A stretch of DNA of 64,000 bases from Roseovarius aestuariivivens (GTDB lineage: Bacteria; Pseudomonadota; Alphaproteobacteria; Rhodobacterales; Rhodobacteraceae). Below are positions 8,565 to 17,367 of this stretch, in pieces. Numbering within the stretch: the first letter of the stretch is position 1; every line of letters starts with the position of its first letter. A program made the translations under genes and the position numbers. Location: assembly GCF_004761875.1 (NCBI RefSeq), contig NZ_SJEY01000001.1, positions 248,001-312,000 on the forward strand, read 5' to 3'. Below the pieces are notes generated by a model. The model had not been told where the DNA came from and ran no database searches. It saw nothing but the letters and a program-made list of their open reading frames with translations.

Positions 8565-9806
8565 ATGACCGGTTCTGTCTCGGTCGTGATCCCGGCTCGC
8601 AACGAGGCGGGCACGATACATGATGTGATCACGAACCTCTCCCGGCAGGACTGGGTCGACGAAGTCGTTGTCGTCGACAACGCCTCGACCGACGACACCG
8701 CCGAGGCCGCCCGCGCCGCCGGGGCCCGCGCAATTCACGAGGCCCGCCCTGGCATGGGTCACGCGCTGCGCACCGGCATCAGCGCGGCGCGCAACGACTG
8801 GATCATGAAGGTCGACGCCGATCTGCGCGATTTCGACATTTCGCTTTTCGCCAATATGGCCGCCGCCCGCGCCGACGGCGTCGGGCTCATCAAGGGCAAC
8901 TGGCACGACCCGGCCAACAACATGCTGATGACCCGGCTGCTCGTCCGCCCGTTCCTGCGCCGCCGCCTGCCGGGACTGGCCGGCGTCGCCGCGCCCAATT
9001 CCGGTCTCTACCTGCTCGACCGGCGCTGCATCGCCCATCACGAGATCACCGGCTCCTACGCCGCCGATCTCGATATCATGCTGCGCGTCCATGCCGCCGG
9101 GGCGGCGGTGCGCGACGTCGACATCGGCCGCATCGACCACGCGCAGCGCGACCTCGATCACTACGGCGCACAGGCCGAGACGATCATGGACTTTCTGCTC
9201 GACACCGCCGGCCACGGCCTGACCGAAGAGATCGTCGTGCTGGTGGGCGACGGGCGCGACCTTGCGACATCGGGTCTGGGCCATTGCGCGGTGCGTGCCC
9301 GCGCCGGGGCCATCGTCACGATCTTCGTGCGCGACCCCGACGATGCCGTCGCGCTCCTGCTGCGCGAGGCTTTCGCGGCCTACCCGACGGTCTCGCTCCT
9401 GCCGCTGTCGCAAAGCGGCGCGTTCACGCCGCGCGGTCCCGAACGGCGGCTCTGCCTGCTGGCCCCCCATCCCGGCTCGCACGATCCCGCCGCCCTGCGC
9501 GCCGCCATCGCCCTGCGCGCCCGGCTTCTGGCCGAGCGCGTCGAGGCCTGCGAGCTTCTGCTTATGCCCGTCACCCGCAACGGGGCGCCCCCGGCGCCGT
9601 TCCATGCCGATTTCGCGTTCGACGTCTCGAAGGGCGTGACGATCCGTCAGCGGGTGCGCGACCGGCTCTCGACTCTCGGTCGCGGTACCGGGGGCGCGTT
9701 CGGGCATCGAGAAACCTTCCAAAGCTTCGGATCCCTGCCGTCCGCCCTGCGCCAGGACCTGACCGGCGTCCCGGCCGAGGCTGCAGCGCAAAGCCGCGCG
9801 CTTTAG
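8565..9806 (+). CDS. Family 2-like glycosyltransferase with unknown C-terminal extension
   Basis: A 413-residue protein. The first 215 residues are a GT-A glycosyltransferase: VVIPARNEAGTI at the start, VVDNASTDDT, and a VDADLRDF motif in which DAD binds the metal and nucleotide sugar. The pattern GMGHALRTG plus DADL resembles glucosyl-3-phosphoglycerate synthase-like enzymes. After about residue 225 (EEIVVLVGDGRDL) comes a second region of about 190 residues that I do not recognise. It contains HPGSHD, which only faintly recalls PIG-L deacetylases (HPDDE). Start at ATG 8565 just before the domain; ATG 8526 is possible. Confidence 0.75.
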   Translation: MTGSVSVVIPARNEAGTIHDVITNLSRQDWVDEVVVVDNASTDDTAEAARAAGARAIHEARPGMGHALRTGISAARNDWIMKVDADLRDFDISLFANMAAARADGVGLIKGNWHDPANNMLMTRLLVRPFLRRRLPGLAGVAAPNSGLYLLDRRCIAHHEITGSYAADLDIMLRVHAAGAAVRDVDIGRIDHAQRDLDHYGAQAETIMDFLLDTAGHGLTEEIVVLVGDGRDLATSGLGHCAVRARAGAIVTIFVRDPDDAVALLLREAFAAYPTVSLLPLSQSGAFTPRGPERRLCLLAPHPGSHDPAALRAAIALRARLLAERVEACELLLMPVTRNGAPPAPFHADFAFDVSKGVTIRQRVRDRLSTLGRGTGGAFGHRETFQSFGSLPSALRQDLTGVPAEAAAQSRAL

Positions 9807-9859
9807 ATCGTCCGCCAGACCCCGGGGGGCGGCGGAGAAGCGGTAAAACCGCGCGAAAA

Positions 9860-9914
9860 ATTTTGTACAAAATGGACATTCGCCCTTTAGAAGTTGCTCC
9901 AAATTGTACATTTT
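9860..9914. promoter_or_regulatory. Twin TGTACA palindromes, candidate operator
   Basis: A perfect 14-bp palindrome ATTTTGTACAAAAT (9860-9873) and a near-palindrome AAATTGTACATTTT (9901-9914) lie upstream of the nitrilase-family gene at 9954. Their TGTACA cores are 41 bp apart, close to four helical turns, which suggests a pair of binding sites for one dimeric regulator. The regulator is unknown. Confidence 0.45.
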
Positions 9915-9953
9915 CGCCGCCACACACCTCCTTTCCCTCTAGCCGGACAGATC

Positions 9954-10838
9954 ATGAAGCTCGCCACCGCCGCTTACCCGCTGACGCCTGTGCAAACCTG
10001 GGCGGACTACACCTCGAAACTGACGGAATGGGTCCAGGAGGCGGCCTCTAACGGTGCAGAATTACTTGTTTTTCCGGAATATGCCGCGATGGAGCTGGCC
10101 ATGCTTGACGGGCCGGATGTGGCGGCGGATCTCGAATCGTCCCTGCACGCGGTTTCGGCCCATATGGTTAACGCCGACGTGTTGCATGCCGACCTCGCGA
10201 CCCGGTTCAACGTGCATATCCTCGCCGGCTCCGGCCCGGTTTTCGACCCCGCGCTGGGGCCGCGCCCGGTCAACCGCGCCCGGCTCTTTACGCCGACGGG
10301 CGCCGTGGGCATCCAGGACAAGCAGATCCTGACCCGCTGGGAACGCGATCCCATGCAGGCGGTTCCAGGCGGACCCTTGCGGATCTTCGAGACAAGCCTG
10401 GGCCGGATCGGCATACTCATCTGTTATGATTGCGAATTTCCGCTTCTTGGGCGGGCATTGTCGGACGTCGATCTGCTGCTCGCGCCCTCCTGCACCGAGG
10501 CGCTCTCGGGCTATTGGCGGGTACGGATCGGGGCCATGTCCCGCGCGCTTGAGTCTCAATGCGTAAGCGTTATGGCCTCCCTCGTGGGTGACGCCCGCTG
10601 GAACGAGGTTGCCGACGTAACCACCGGAAACGGCGGTATTTTCGGGCCGCCCGATGTCGGGTTTCCCGACACCGGCGTGATCGCCGAAGGGCTGTTGAAC
10701 GCGCCCGGGTGGACCTATGCCACCGTCGATCCCGCTGCCATCGCCCATGTCCGCGCCGACGGCCGCGTTTTGAACCGCACGCACTGGGCCGAACAGGACG
10801 GCCGCGCGGATCCGGTCGCAGCGCAGCGCCTGCGCTGA
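9954..10838 (+). CDS. Carbon-nitrogen hydrolase (nitrilase superfamily) protein
   Basis: A 294-residue amidase of the nitrilase superfamily, which hydrolyses non-peptide C-N bonds in amides. The Glu-Lys-Cys triad is visible: Glu in FPEYAA near residue 43, Lys in QDKQILTRWE near 122, Cys in ICYDCEFP near 160. ATG 9954 is chosen because LATAAYPLTP is the first conserved strand. Substrate is not predictable. The gene is preceded by twin TGTACA palindromes and stands alone. Confidence 0.85.
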   Translation: MKLATAAYPLTPVQTWADYTSKLTEWVQEAASNGAELLVFPEYAAMELAMLDGPDVAADLESSLHAVSAHMVNADVLHADLATRFNVHILAGSGPVFDPALGPRPVNRARLFTPTGAVGIQDKQILTRWERDPMQAVPGGPLRIFETSLGRIGILICYDCEFPLLGRALSDVDLLLAPSCTEALSGYWRVRIGAMSRALESQCVSVMASLVGDARWNEVADVTTGNGGIFGPPDVGFPDTGVIAEGLLNAPGWTYATVDPAAIAHVRADGRVLNRTHWAEQDGRADPVAAQRLR

Positions 10839-10865
10839 CCGGCGCCAATAAAGTCCTTGAAAAAA

Positions 10866-10883
10866 GGGCCGAATAGGCCCATT
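10866..10883. terminator. Short hairpin between the nitrilase-family gene and infA
   Basis: Stem GGGCC/GGCCC with loop GAATA, preceded by six As and followed by ATTTAA. It could end the upstream transcript, but the plus-strand T-run is weak. Confidence 0.4.
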
Positions 10884-10927
10884 TAATGCGCGTCCATAAG
10901 AACGGGACGGCAACATATGGAGAGATC

Positions 10928-11146
10928 ATGGCCAAGGAAGACACGCTCGAATTCCCCGGCGTCGTGAAGGAACTCCTGCCGAACGCGACATTTCGGGTCG
11001 AGCTTGAGAACGGCCATGAGATTATCGCCCACACGGCAGGCAAGATGCGCAAGAACCGCATCCGTGTTCTGGCAGGCGACAAGGTGCAGGTCGAGATGAC
11101 ACCCTACGATCTGACCAAGGGTCGGATCAATTACCGCTTCAAGTAA
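10928..11146 (+). CDS. infA: Translation initiation factor IF-1
   Basis: A 72-residue OB-fold protein that binds the ribosomal A site during initiation. It has the standard length and sequence ([13 protein letters not shown] start, [30 protein letters not shown] end). A GGAG ribosome binding site lies just before ATG 10928. It is followed after 14 bp by maf, the start of a tight infA-maf-rng-yacG operon common in Rhodobacterales. Confidence 0.97.
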   Translation: MAKEDTLEFPGVVKELLPNATFRVELENGHEIIAHTAGKMRKNRIRVLAGDKVQVEMTPYDLTKGRINYRFK

Positions 11147-11160
11147 GCGATTGATATAAC

Positions 11161-11739
11161 ATGCGTTTGATCCTCGGATCAGGCAGTCCGCGACGCCGCG
11201 AACTGCTGGCGCAGATTGGGGTTGTGGCGGATGAGATCCGCCCGCCTGACATTGACGAAACCCCCCTTAAGTCCGAATTGCCTCGCCCGTATTGCGCGCG
11301 CATGGCTTTGGAAAAGGCCCGCGCGGTGCCTGCCACACCCGAGGAACTTGTGCTGTGCGCCGATACAACCGTCGCCTTGGGGCGCCGGATCATGGGTAAA
11401 CCCGAGACGGCCGAAGACGCGGCCGGGTTTCTGAGCGCCATGTCGGGCCGGCGGCACCGGGTCATCACCGCCGTCGCCCTGCGCCGGGGCGACCGGGTCT
11501 GGCACCGAGAGGTCGAAACCATCGTGCGTATGAAACGTCTGACGCAAAAAGACATTTCCGCCTATCTTGAGACCGGAGACTGGCAGGGCAAGGCCGGCGG
11601 CTACGGCATTCAGGGTCCCGCCGGCGCGTTCATCCCTTGGATTCGCGGCTCGTTCACCGCCGTGGTGGGCCTCCCGCTCTGCGAGACCGCCAATCTTCTG
11701 GCGGGTGCGGGTTATCCCGTTTGGGAGAGCGTCGCATGA
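11161..11739 (+). CDS. maf: Maf-family nucleotide pyrophosphatase
   Basis: A 192-residue Maf/Ham1-like nucleoside triphosphate pyrophosphatase that removes non-canonical or modified nucleotides and has been linked to division control. The start carries [13 protein letters not shown] (the family SxSPRR phosphate-binding motif), DIDE follows near residue 37, then [12 protein letters not shown] and GYGIQGPAG. Its stop overlaps the rng start (ATGA). Confidence 0.92.
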   Translation: MRLILGSGSPRRRELLAQIGVVADEIRPPDIDETPLKSELPRPYCARMALEKARAVPATPEELVLCADTTVALGRRIMGKPETAEDAAGFLSAMSGRRHRVITAVALRRGDRVWHREVETIVRMKRLTQKDISAYLETGDWQGKAGGYGIQGPAGAFIPWIRGSFTAVVGLPLCETANLLAGAGYPVWESVA

Positions 11740-12764
11740 AGGGTCGCGCAATCGCACTTGGCCAGTGGCGCGGCCACGAGGCCGCCGCCCTCATCGAGGA
11801 CGGCATCGTCACGGATTTTCTGCGTGACGGCGATGCGCCGCGCCCAGGCACGATCTATCGGGCTATCGCAGACCGGCCCGCGAAAGGGCAGGGCGGCATT
11901 TTCGTCCGAACCCCGGATGGAAACGGATTTCTTCGTCAGATCAAAGGGATAAGCGCGGGCGGGTCTTTGCTTGTCCAGGTCAACGGCTATGCTGAGCCGG
12001 GTAAAGCGATCCCTGTGACCGCGCGGCTTCTCTTCAAAAGCCGCTACGCGATCATCACCCCCGGTGCGCCCGGTCTCAACGTATCGCGCAGCCTGCGCGA
12101 CGACGACCGGCGCGACGCGCTGACCGTCCTGGCCAAAGAGGTCATGCAGGGGCGTGGCGCGCTTGGTCTGATCCTGCGCTCGGCCTGTGAAACGGCCGAC
12201 GACGCGGACATCGCGCGCGACGTTAACGAAATGGCCGATGTGGCGCGGCAGGTGCTCGGCGACGAAGAGGGCAGGGAGCCCGAGAAGCTGGTCGAAGGCG
12301 ACAGCCCCCATACCCTCGCCTGGCGCGACTGGCCCCACCCCGATACCTGGGCCGACGACCCGGACGCCTTCGATCACTTCGGTGTTCTTAAGGCTTTGGA
12401 AGATATGGAAAAACTTGATATCCCTCTCGACCGCGATGGCAGCATCTGCGTCGAGCCAACCCGCGCCCTTGTCGCCGTGGACGTCAATACCGGCGCCGAC
12501 GGACAGCCCGCCGCCGGCCTGCGCACGAACATCGAAGCCGCCCGCGCCCTGCCTCGACTCCTCCGCCTGCGCGGCCTCGGAGGCCAGATCGTCATGGACC
12601 TCGCCCCCATGCCCAAGAAAGACCGCAAGACCTTCGAAAGCGCGCTTCGCGCATCTTTCCGCAAAGATCCCGTCGAAACCGCGCTCGTCGGATGGACACC
12701 GCTCGGCCATTACGAACTGCAGCGCAAGCGCGACCGGCTTCCCGTGACGGGAGGCAACGCATGA
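11736..12764 (+). CDS. rng: Ribonuclease E/G family endoribonuclease (short RNase G form)
   Basis: A 342-residue RNase G-like enzyme for rRNA and mRNA processing. It is shorter than E. coli RNase G (489). The DNase I-like catalytic core is present: [12 protein letters not shown] with a metal-ligand Asp, and [11 protein letters not shown] with the second Asp. The N-terminal S1 region is reduced and no Zn-link CPxCxGxG or C-terminal scaffold is seen. This short form is usual in Rhodobacterales. Start overlaps maf by 4 bp and stop overlaps yacG by 4 bp. Confidence 0.85.
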   Translation: MKGRAIALGQWRGHEAAALIEDGIVTDFLRDGDAPRPGTIYRAIADRPAKGQGGIFVRTPDGNGFLRQIKGISAGGSLLVQVNGYAEPGKAIPVTARLLFKSRYAIITPGAPGLNVSRSLRDDDRRDALTVLAKEVMQGRGALGLILRSACETADDADIARDVNEMADVARQVLGDEEGREPEKLVEGDSPHTLAWRDWPHPDTWADDPDAFDHFGVLKALEDMEKLDIPLDRDGSICVEPTRALVAVDVNTGADGQPAAGLRTNIEAARALPRLLRLRGLGGQIVMDLAPMPKKDRKTFESALRASFRKDPVETALVGWTPLGHYELQRKRDRLPVTGGNA

Positions 12765-12943
12765 CGTGTCCGATATGCGGAAAGAAGACTGAAACGGCGT
12801 TTCGCCCCTTTTGCGGCCGTGCCTGCGCCAACCGCGATCTGCTGCATTGGCTCAACGGTCGCTACGCCGTCCCGGGTCCCGAAAAGCACGCTCCTGAGGC
12901 AGATCCGGACGAGGAGGAAGAGACCAACGGAAAATGGCATTGA
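12761..12943 (+). CDS. yacG: DNA gyrase inhibitor YacG (zinc finger)
   Basis: A 60-residue protein that binds GyrB in E. coli. It has the YacG zinc motif CPICGK ... FRPFCGRACAN followed by DLLHWL, and an acidic tail (DPDEEEE). Start ATG 12761 overlaps rng by 4 bp, giving the usual rng-yacG coupling. Confidence 0.92.
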   Translation: MTCPICGKKTETAFRPFCGRACANRDLLHWLNGRYAVPGPEKHAPEADPDEEEETNGKWH

Positions 12944-13019
12944 CCGCGGAAAAACCTGCTGGACAGCCCGTTAACGCTGGCCTAGAAGACGCGCACCCGA
13001 ACGCCCAAGCGTTCCCCGT

Positions 13020-13094
13020 GCCCGGGTAGCTCAGGGGTAGAGCAGTGGATTGAAAATCCTCGTGTCGGTGGTTCGATTCCGCCCCCGGGCACCA
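13020..13094 (+). tRNA. tRNA-Phe (GAA)
   Basis: A 75-nt tRNA with encoded CCA. The acceptor stem GCCCGGG pairs with CCCGGGC (13084-13090), the D arm is GCTC...GAGC, the anticodon loop is TTGAAAA, giving anticodon GAA, and the T arm is GGTGG TTCGATT CCGCC. It directly precedes an integrase remnant and the accessory region, so it is probably an old attachment site. Confidence 0.95.
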
Positions 13095-13155
13095 TTCATT
13101 CAACTAAAACATTGGAAACGCTCTAGCTTTTGACAGATGCTAGGAGCCGTAGACC

Positions 13156-13308
13156 ATGTCGGAGAACATTTCGCGCCCCTATACCTTCGTGAAAGATGGG
13201 GCTTTCTACTTCAGCCGTCGTATCCCGAAGTCGAACTGCCCGGAATTTGTCGTTACGTGCGTCTGGCCGAAAAGGCCGGGAGGGAGAGCCCAAGCCCATC
13301 GCGACTAG
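13156..13308 (+). pseudogene. Truncated phage-type integrase N terminus (DUF6538-like) beside tRNA-Phe
   Basis: A 50-residue reading frame starting 61 bp after tRNA-Phe. Its first 30 residues (SRPYTFVKDGAFYFSRRIP) match the N-terminal domain seen at the start of many alphaproteobacterial tyrosine integrases. After SNCPEFVVTC the similarity is lost and a TAG follows, so the catalytic domain is gone. This reads as the scar of an element that once entered tRNA-Phe. Confidence 0.6.
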
Positions 13309-13423
13309 CCCCCTTTGACAATTTCCGGGTGAGTTGCCTCCCGGCGCGAGACGGTGGAAAGTGACACCAAGATGTATCGCGTCCTTGCCCAAAGGCGCAA
13401 AGACCGGAACGGAGACCGAGTAA

Positions 13424-14638
13424 ATGCCAGGACCGCTGCACGGCTTTCGGGTGATCGACCTTACGACGATGATTTCGGGCCCACTGGCCACGATGACCTT
13501 GGCCGATCAAGGCGCCGAGGTGATCAAGATAGAGCACCCGAAAGGCGGCGATCACAGTCGGCAGGTGGCTGGACGTCGCGGCGGCTTCTCTGCTTCGTTT
13601 CTGAACAACAATCGCGGCAAGAAGTCGGTAACGCTGAACCTGAAAGACGAGCGTGGGGTCGCCGCGGCGCTTCGGCTTTGCGAGACAGCGGACGTCTTCG
13701 TACAGAACTTCCGCCCCGGCGTTGCTGAGCGGATCGGACTGGGCGAGGCGGCGGTGCGGGCGGTGCGGCGGGACATCGTCTATACCTCGATTTCGGGGTT
13801 CGGGTTCGAGGGCGACTGGGCGGGCAAACCCGTCTATGATCCCCTAATCCAAGCGATTTCCGGGCTGGCCAGCGTGCAAGGCGGTTCGGACGCGGAACGC
13901 CCCCGTTTGGTGCGCACGATCCTGCCTGACAAGCTGACTGCCATCCAGACCGCGCAGAGCATCACCGCCGCACTTCTGGCCCGCAGCCGCGACGGTAAGG
14001 GCAGTCACGTGCAGATCTCAATGCTGGATACGGTGCTGGCGTTCCTTTGGAGTTCGGACATGACCGGCTATACCTTCGTCGGCGACGAGGTGACCTCTGA
14101 TACGAGCGCCACCGCGCAGACCTTCGTAGAGCTGATCTACCAGACTGCCGATGGGTGGATGGCCGTCTCGGCTCACACCGACAGCACATGGGCCGGGCTG
14201 ACCGCGGCGGTTGACCGACCCGAATGGCTGGACGATCCGCGCTTTGCCACAGTCGCTGCCCGCGAAGAGAACAAGCCCGCGCGACTGGAATTGACGCAGG
14301 CGGCGCTGTTGCAGGACACGACGGCTAACTGGATGGAGCGCCTCGGCGCTCACGACGTGCCCTGTGCCCCGGTCTTGACTCGGGCGGAAGTCTATGACCA
14401 TCCGCAGGTCGTCGCTAACGGGATCGTCGTCGAACAGGATCATCCGCAGGCCGGCCTGCTGCGGCAGACCCGTACGCCTGCGCGGTTCTCGGCCAACCCA
14501 ACCGACAGCCCCGCTCCCGCCCGACGCCTGGGTGAGGACACCCGCGAGGTGCTGGCGCAGGCAGGGTACAAAACTGCGGCAATTGACGAAATGATCGCGC
14601 AGGGCATTGCCACGGACACACAGGACACCACCGAATGA
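13424..14638 (+). CDS. CaiB/BaiF family CoA-transferase
   Basis: A 404-residue family III CoA-transferase that moves CoA between carboxylic acids. It starts with GFRVIDLTTMISGPLATM, followed by QGAEVIKIEHP, NNRGKKSVTLNL, and VQNFRPGV. The catalytic Asp is probably in ILPDKLTA near residue 170. Acyl substrate is unknown. Its stop overlaps the GST start (ATGA), so the two form an operon, perhaps for breakdown of a xenobiotic or organosulfur acid. Confidence 0.88.
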   Translation: MPGPLHGFRVIDLTTMISGPLATMTLADQGAEVIKIEHPKGGDHSRQVAGRRGGFSASFLNNNRGKKSVTLNLKDERGVAAALRLCETADVFVQNFRPGVAERIGLGEAAVRAVRRDIVYTSISGFGFEGDWAGKPVYDPLIQAISGLASVQGGSDAERPRLVRTILPDKLTAIQTAQSITAALLARSRDGKGSHVQISMLDTVLAFLWSSDMTGYTFVGDEVTSDTSATAQTFVELIYQTADGWMAVSAHTDSTWAGLTAAVDRPEWLDDPRFATVAAREENKPARLELTQAALLQDTTANWMERLGAHDVPCAPVLTRAEVYDHPQVVANGIVVEQDHPQAGLLRQTRTPARFSANPTDSPAPARRLGEDTREVLAQAGYKTAAIDEMIAQGIATDTQDTTE

Positions 14639-15369
14639 TTGACCTTTACTATGCGCCAACGCCCAATGGCTGGAAGGCCGCCATTATGCTGGAGGAAACG
14701 GGCCTTGAGTATCGATTGATCCTGATGCGCCTTGGTGAGGGCGACCAGTTCGCTCCCGGCTTCCTGAATATAAGTCCGAACGCCAAAATGCCGGCGATCG
14801 TGGATCACGCGCCAGGTGAGGGATGGGGCGCCGACCCGGTAACGGTCTTCGAATCCGGCGCGATCCTGATTTACCTTGCGGACAAGACCGGCCGCTTCGC
14901 CCCAACGGAGACCGATTTGCGGGGTCGCAAGGCGCTGATGGAGTGGCTCTTTTGGCAGGTCGGCAATCAGGGCCCGATGGGCGGGCAGCTCAGCCATTTC
15001 AGAAACTACGCTCCGGAAAACGAGCGCGCGTACGGCTTCAAACGCTATCTTGGCGAATATGACCGCAACCTCGGCGTGCTGGAAGCCCGGCTTGAAGGGC
15101 GCGACTATATCCTCGGCGACTATTCCATCGCCGACATGATGGCCTTTCCCTGGGCTTTCATCGCCAAGCCGCTTGGTGCATCGCTGAATGATTTTCCAAA
15201 AGTATCCGACTGGCGGGCGCGGATCAAAGCACGCCCTGCTGTGCAACGCGCCATCGATTTGTACAAGTCAGAGCAGAATGGCGGACGGCACAGGGTGGAT
15301 AACAACGACATCCTGTTCAGCCAGTCCTCCGCGTCGTTCAAGCCCAAGCCGGACGGCGGTTCGGCCTAG
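14635..15369 (+). CDS. Glutathione S-transferase, nu-class (YfcG/YghU-like)
   Basis: A 244-residue GST. The thioredoxin-fold start carries APTPNGWKAAIMLEE, the TPN motif typical of nu-class disulfide-bond oxidoreductases. NAKMPAI holds the cis-proline, ESGAIL binds the gamma-Glu of glutathione. The C-terminal helical domain contains YSIADMMAFPW. It overlaps the CoA-transferase gene by 4 bp and is probably coupled to it. Confidence 0.88.
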   Translation: MIDLYYAPTPNGWKAAIMLEETGLEYRLILMRLGEGDQFAPGFLNISPNAKMPAIVDHAPGEGWGADPVTVFESGAILIYLADKTGRFAPTETDLRGRKALMEWLFWQVGNQGPMGGQLSHFRNYAPENERAYGFKRYLGEYDRNLGVLEARLEGRDYILGDYSIADMMAFPWAFIAKPLGASLNDFPKVSDWRARIKARPAVQRAIDLYKSEQNGGRHRVDNNDILFSQSSASFKPKPDGGSA

Positions 15370-15546
15370 TGTTTGATGCTATTTTTATGGTGTGATCTGT
15401 TCGTCGAGTCCTGTCAGTTTGCTTCGAACTCGTCTCGGTTCGTACGATGAAACACCTGCTGGGAAAGAGCGGACGACACCGAATGAGCGGCAAGACGCCG
15501 CGCGCAAAGCGTTGCTGGATCATGAGATCTCGGAACGTCGAACCGA

Positions 15547-15777
15547 TTGATCTGTTCGCTGCCCGGCAGTGCCTTGCGAAGAATTGTCGCGACAGGCGTT
15601 GCCAATCCCAGGACGATCCGGAGCGAACGTCCGCCGAATATCCTTGCGATACGCAGTGACATCCAATCCGTCACTGCCAAGCGGCGCCGGTTGTGCTACC
15701 GGCGGATCGGGGTGATGCTGAAACGCAATAGGATGAGCATGAACCCGATCCACCAAACGCAAGAACCAAACATCTAG
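15547..15777 (+). pseudogene. Degenerate IS3-family OrfB transposase fragment
   Basis: Between about 15649 and 15751 the frame reads AKRRRLCYRRIGVMLKRNRM, which matches the HTH-like region before the rve domain in IS3-family OrfB (consensus RRRFGYRRIHxLLxREG). No DDE domain follows; the frame ends where the 19-residue repeat gene ends on the other strand. I call it a small relic. Confidence 0.5.
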
Positions 15778-16259
15778 GCGGTCACCCAAGGGCGCTTGTT
15801 GGAGACCCCGGCGGCTTCACCCGGGTCGCGTTCTGCGGTCACCCACGGGCGCTTGTTGGAGACCCCGGCAGCTTCACCCGGGTCGCGTTCTGCGGTCACC
15901 CAAGGGCGCTTGTTGGAGACCCCGGCGGCTTCACCCGGGTCGCGTTCTGCGGTCACCCACGGGCGCTTGTTGGAGACTCCGGCGGCTTCACCCGGATCGC
16001 GCTCGGCGGTTACCCAGGGGCGCTTGGCGTCTATGCTGCATACGTCGCGTTTATCGCGCAAAGTGGTCAGCAAGGGACGTCTCTTGTCGAGGTCACAGAC
16101 CTTGTCGCGCTTGCGATCAGCGGCCAACCAAGGTTCTGCGTTGTCAACGCCTGGTATCTCGCCCGGGTCGCGCTCTGCCAGCATATGAGGCGCGTCAAAG
16201 GACATGAAAGTGGCAAGCGAGGTAGCCACAACGAAGGATAGAATTGTACAATTATGCAT
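15774..16259 (-). CDS. Secreted protein made of seven 19-residue tandem repeats
   Basis: A 161-residue protein of unknown function. Residues 1-27 look like a signal peptide (hydrophobic ILSFVVATSLATFM). Residues 28-160 are exactly seven units of 19 residues. The last four are near-identical, AERDPGEAAGVSNKRPWVT; the first three are diverged (for example ADRKRDKVCDLDKRRPLLT, with one of two Cys). The start is supported by an AAAGGAG site 6-7 bp before ATG 16259. A palindrome AATTGTACAATT overlaps codons 2-5. It stands alone next to an IS relic; no family is recognised. Confidence 0.65.
   Translation of the reverse strand: MHNCTILSFVVATSLATFMSFDAPHMLAERDPGEIPGVDNAEPWLAADRKRDKVCDLDKRRPLLTTLRDKRDVCSIDAKRPWVTAERDPGEAAGVSNKRPWVTAERDPGEAAGVSNKRPWVTAERDPGEAAGVSNKRPWVTAERDPGEAAGVSNKRPWVTA
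15780..16007. repeat. Four tandem 57-bp repeats
   Basis: Units start at 15780, 15837, 15894 and 15951. Units 1 and 3 are identical and units 1/3 versus 2/4 differ at the same base (cacccaaggg versus cacccacggg), so the array grew by duplication of a 114-bp pair. Unit 4 is the most diverged at its inner edge. All changes keep the reading frame. Confidence 0.9.
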
Positions 16260-16269
16260 AGTGCTTCTC

Positions 16270-17360
16270 CTTTCCTGAATGAGTTTCTATGTTTTAATTG
16301 CGTTCAACCGCCACACAGGATGGTAGAACTTCCACGCCATCCTGATTTACAATTGACTTTAATAATTTTTGATCATCGGGCTTTAGAGATTTTAGATACC
16401 TGAAAAAATAACTGCTTGTTTGACGTAGTTTTTACTCCATTTTTCAAAACTCGAGTGAAAGCTTTGGAAGGCCAAAGCTCTTACTATTACAGCATTGCTA
16501 GAGTTACGTTATCTTTGGCTATGATCCAATTACCGAACTGCTAAGTTTTCGAGAAGGAACAAAGAATCCAATAAACTTTAAAGCGATCGTGCTCTGACTT
16601 TTGAAAAGACAGAGGTACAACTATAAAACTGTAAATCGACTCCAAGCATCTTCGCATTACCTAGCTGGGTCATTTCCAAAGCTAGGATATTCGCCGTGAC
16701 GCCTTCATCCAATTGGAAGTCGCCAATGAACTACTGATTACTGAGAGACTCATACCTTACCATAACTTTGATCATGCCACAATATTAGTCGCGCCATCTT
16801 CCGAGCCTTGAGTCAGGACCTTGAAAGGGGCGGTTCTACATGTGACAAAGCCGTCACGTCGACGCTCGATCGAATTCTGTGCATAGCGCCAATGTCCGCA
16901 CAGCCCGACAAAGCCTAGAACGGGTTGTCAGCAGCCTAAGGTCGCAAGCGGACATGTATCGACTGATCATGCACTGCGCTGCAGTGTCACTTGGTTCGAG
17001 GGTCCTCATCATCGACAAAGCAAAGGACACGCTGGTAGACTAAGTTTGGACTCCGCGGATCGATGCCTTGGGCGGCGACCGCGAACAGCCAGACCGAAAT
17101 GCTCAGACCGATGGCCCAAATTTAGTCTGCCCCTTAATGCCGAACGCAGATAGGACGCCGGGAAGATGAGCCATCAAACAGGCGCGACTTAGGACCATTA
17201 TTCGACCGGAACAGGTATTTGGGGCCACGTTTGCCTTGGGCGGAACCGGACCGAATGTTCTTATCTCGTTCCATTTTTCCCTAAAAATAGGCCAGCACGC
17301 TGTCACGGTTTAACCGTTCCTAGTCGCTTACTTGCCATAGCAGGAGTGAACCACGTAGGC
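16270..17360. other. AT-rich stretch without recognisable genes
   Basis: About 1.1 kb with lower GC than the surroundings. I see no reading frame with a credible start, domain or ribosome site. A 67-codon minus-strand frame at 17103-17306 has no features I can support. It probably holds the promoter of the repeat protein at its left and of the PAS-GGDEF gene at its right, plus decayed insertion DNA. Confidence 0.5.
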
Positions 17361-17367
17361 CCGGCTA

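Noticed and set aside
9233..9806. PIG-L deacetylase domain in the glycosyltransferase C terminus
   Set aside because: Only HPGSHD recalls the HPDDE motif; the acidic metal residues are absent.
15780..16007. CRISPR array
   Set aside because: The 57-bp units are directly joined with no spacers and keep a reading frame.
15796..16188. Plus-strand open frame opposite the 19-residue repeat protein
   Set aside because: It is a mirror frame created by the 57-bp period. The minus strand has the signal peptide and a strong ribosome site.
17103..17306. 67-codon minus-strand frame in the AT-rich stretch
   Set aside because: No ribosome site, domain or neighbour support.
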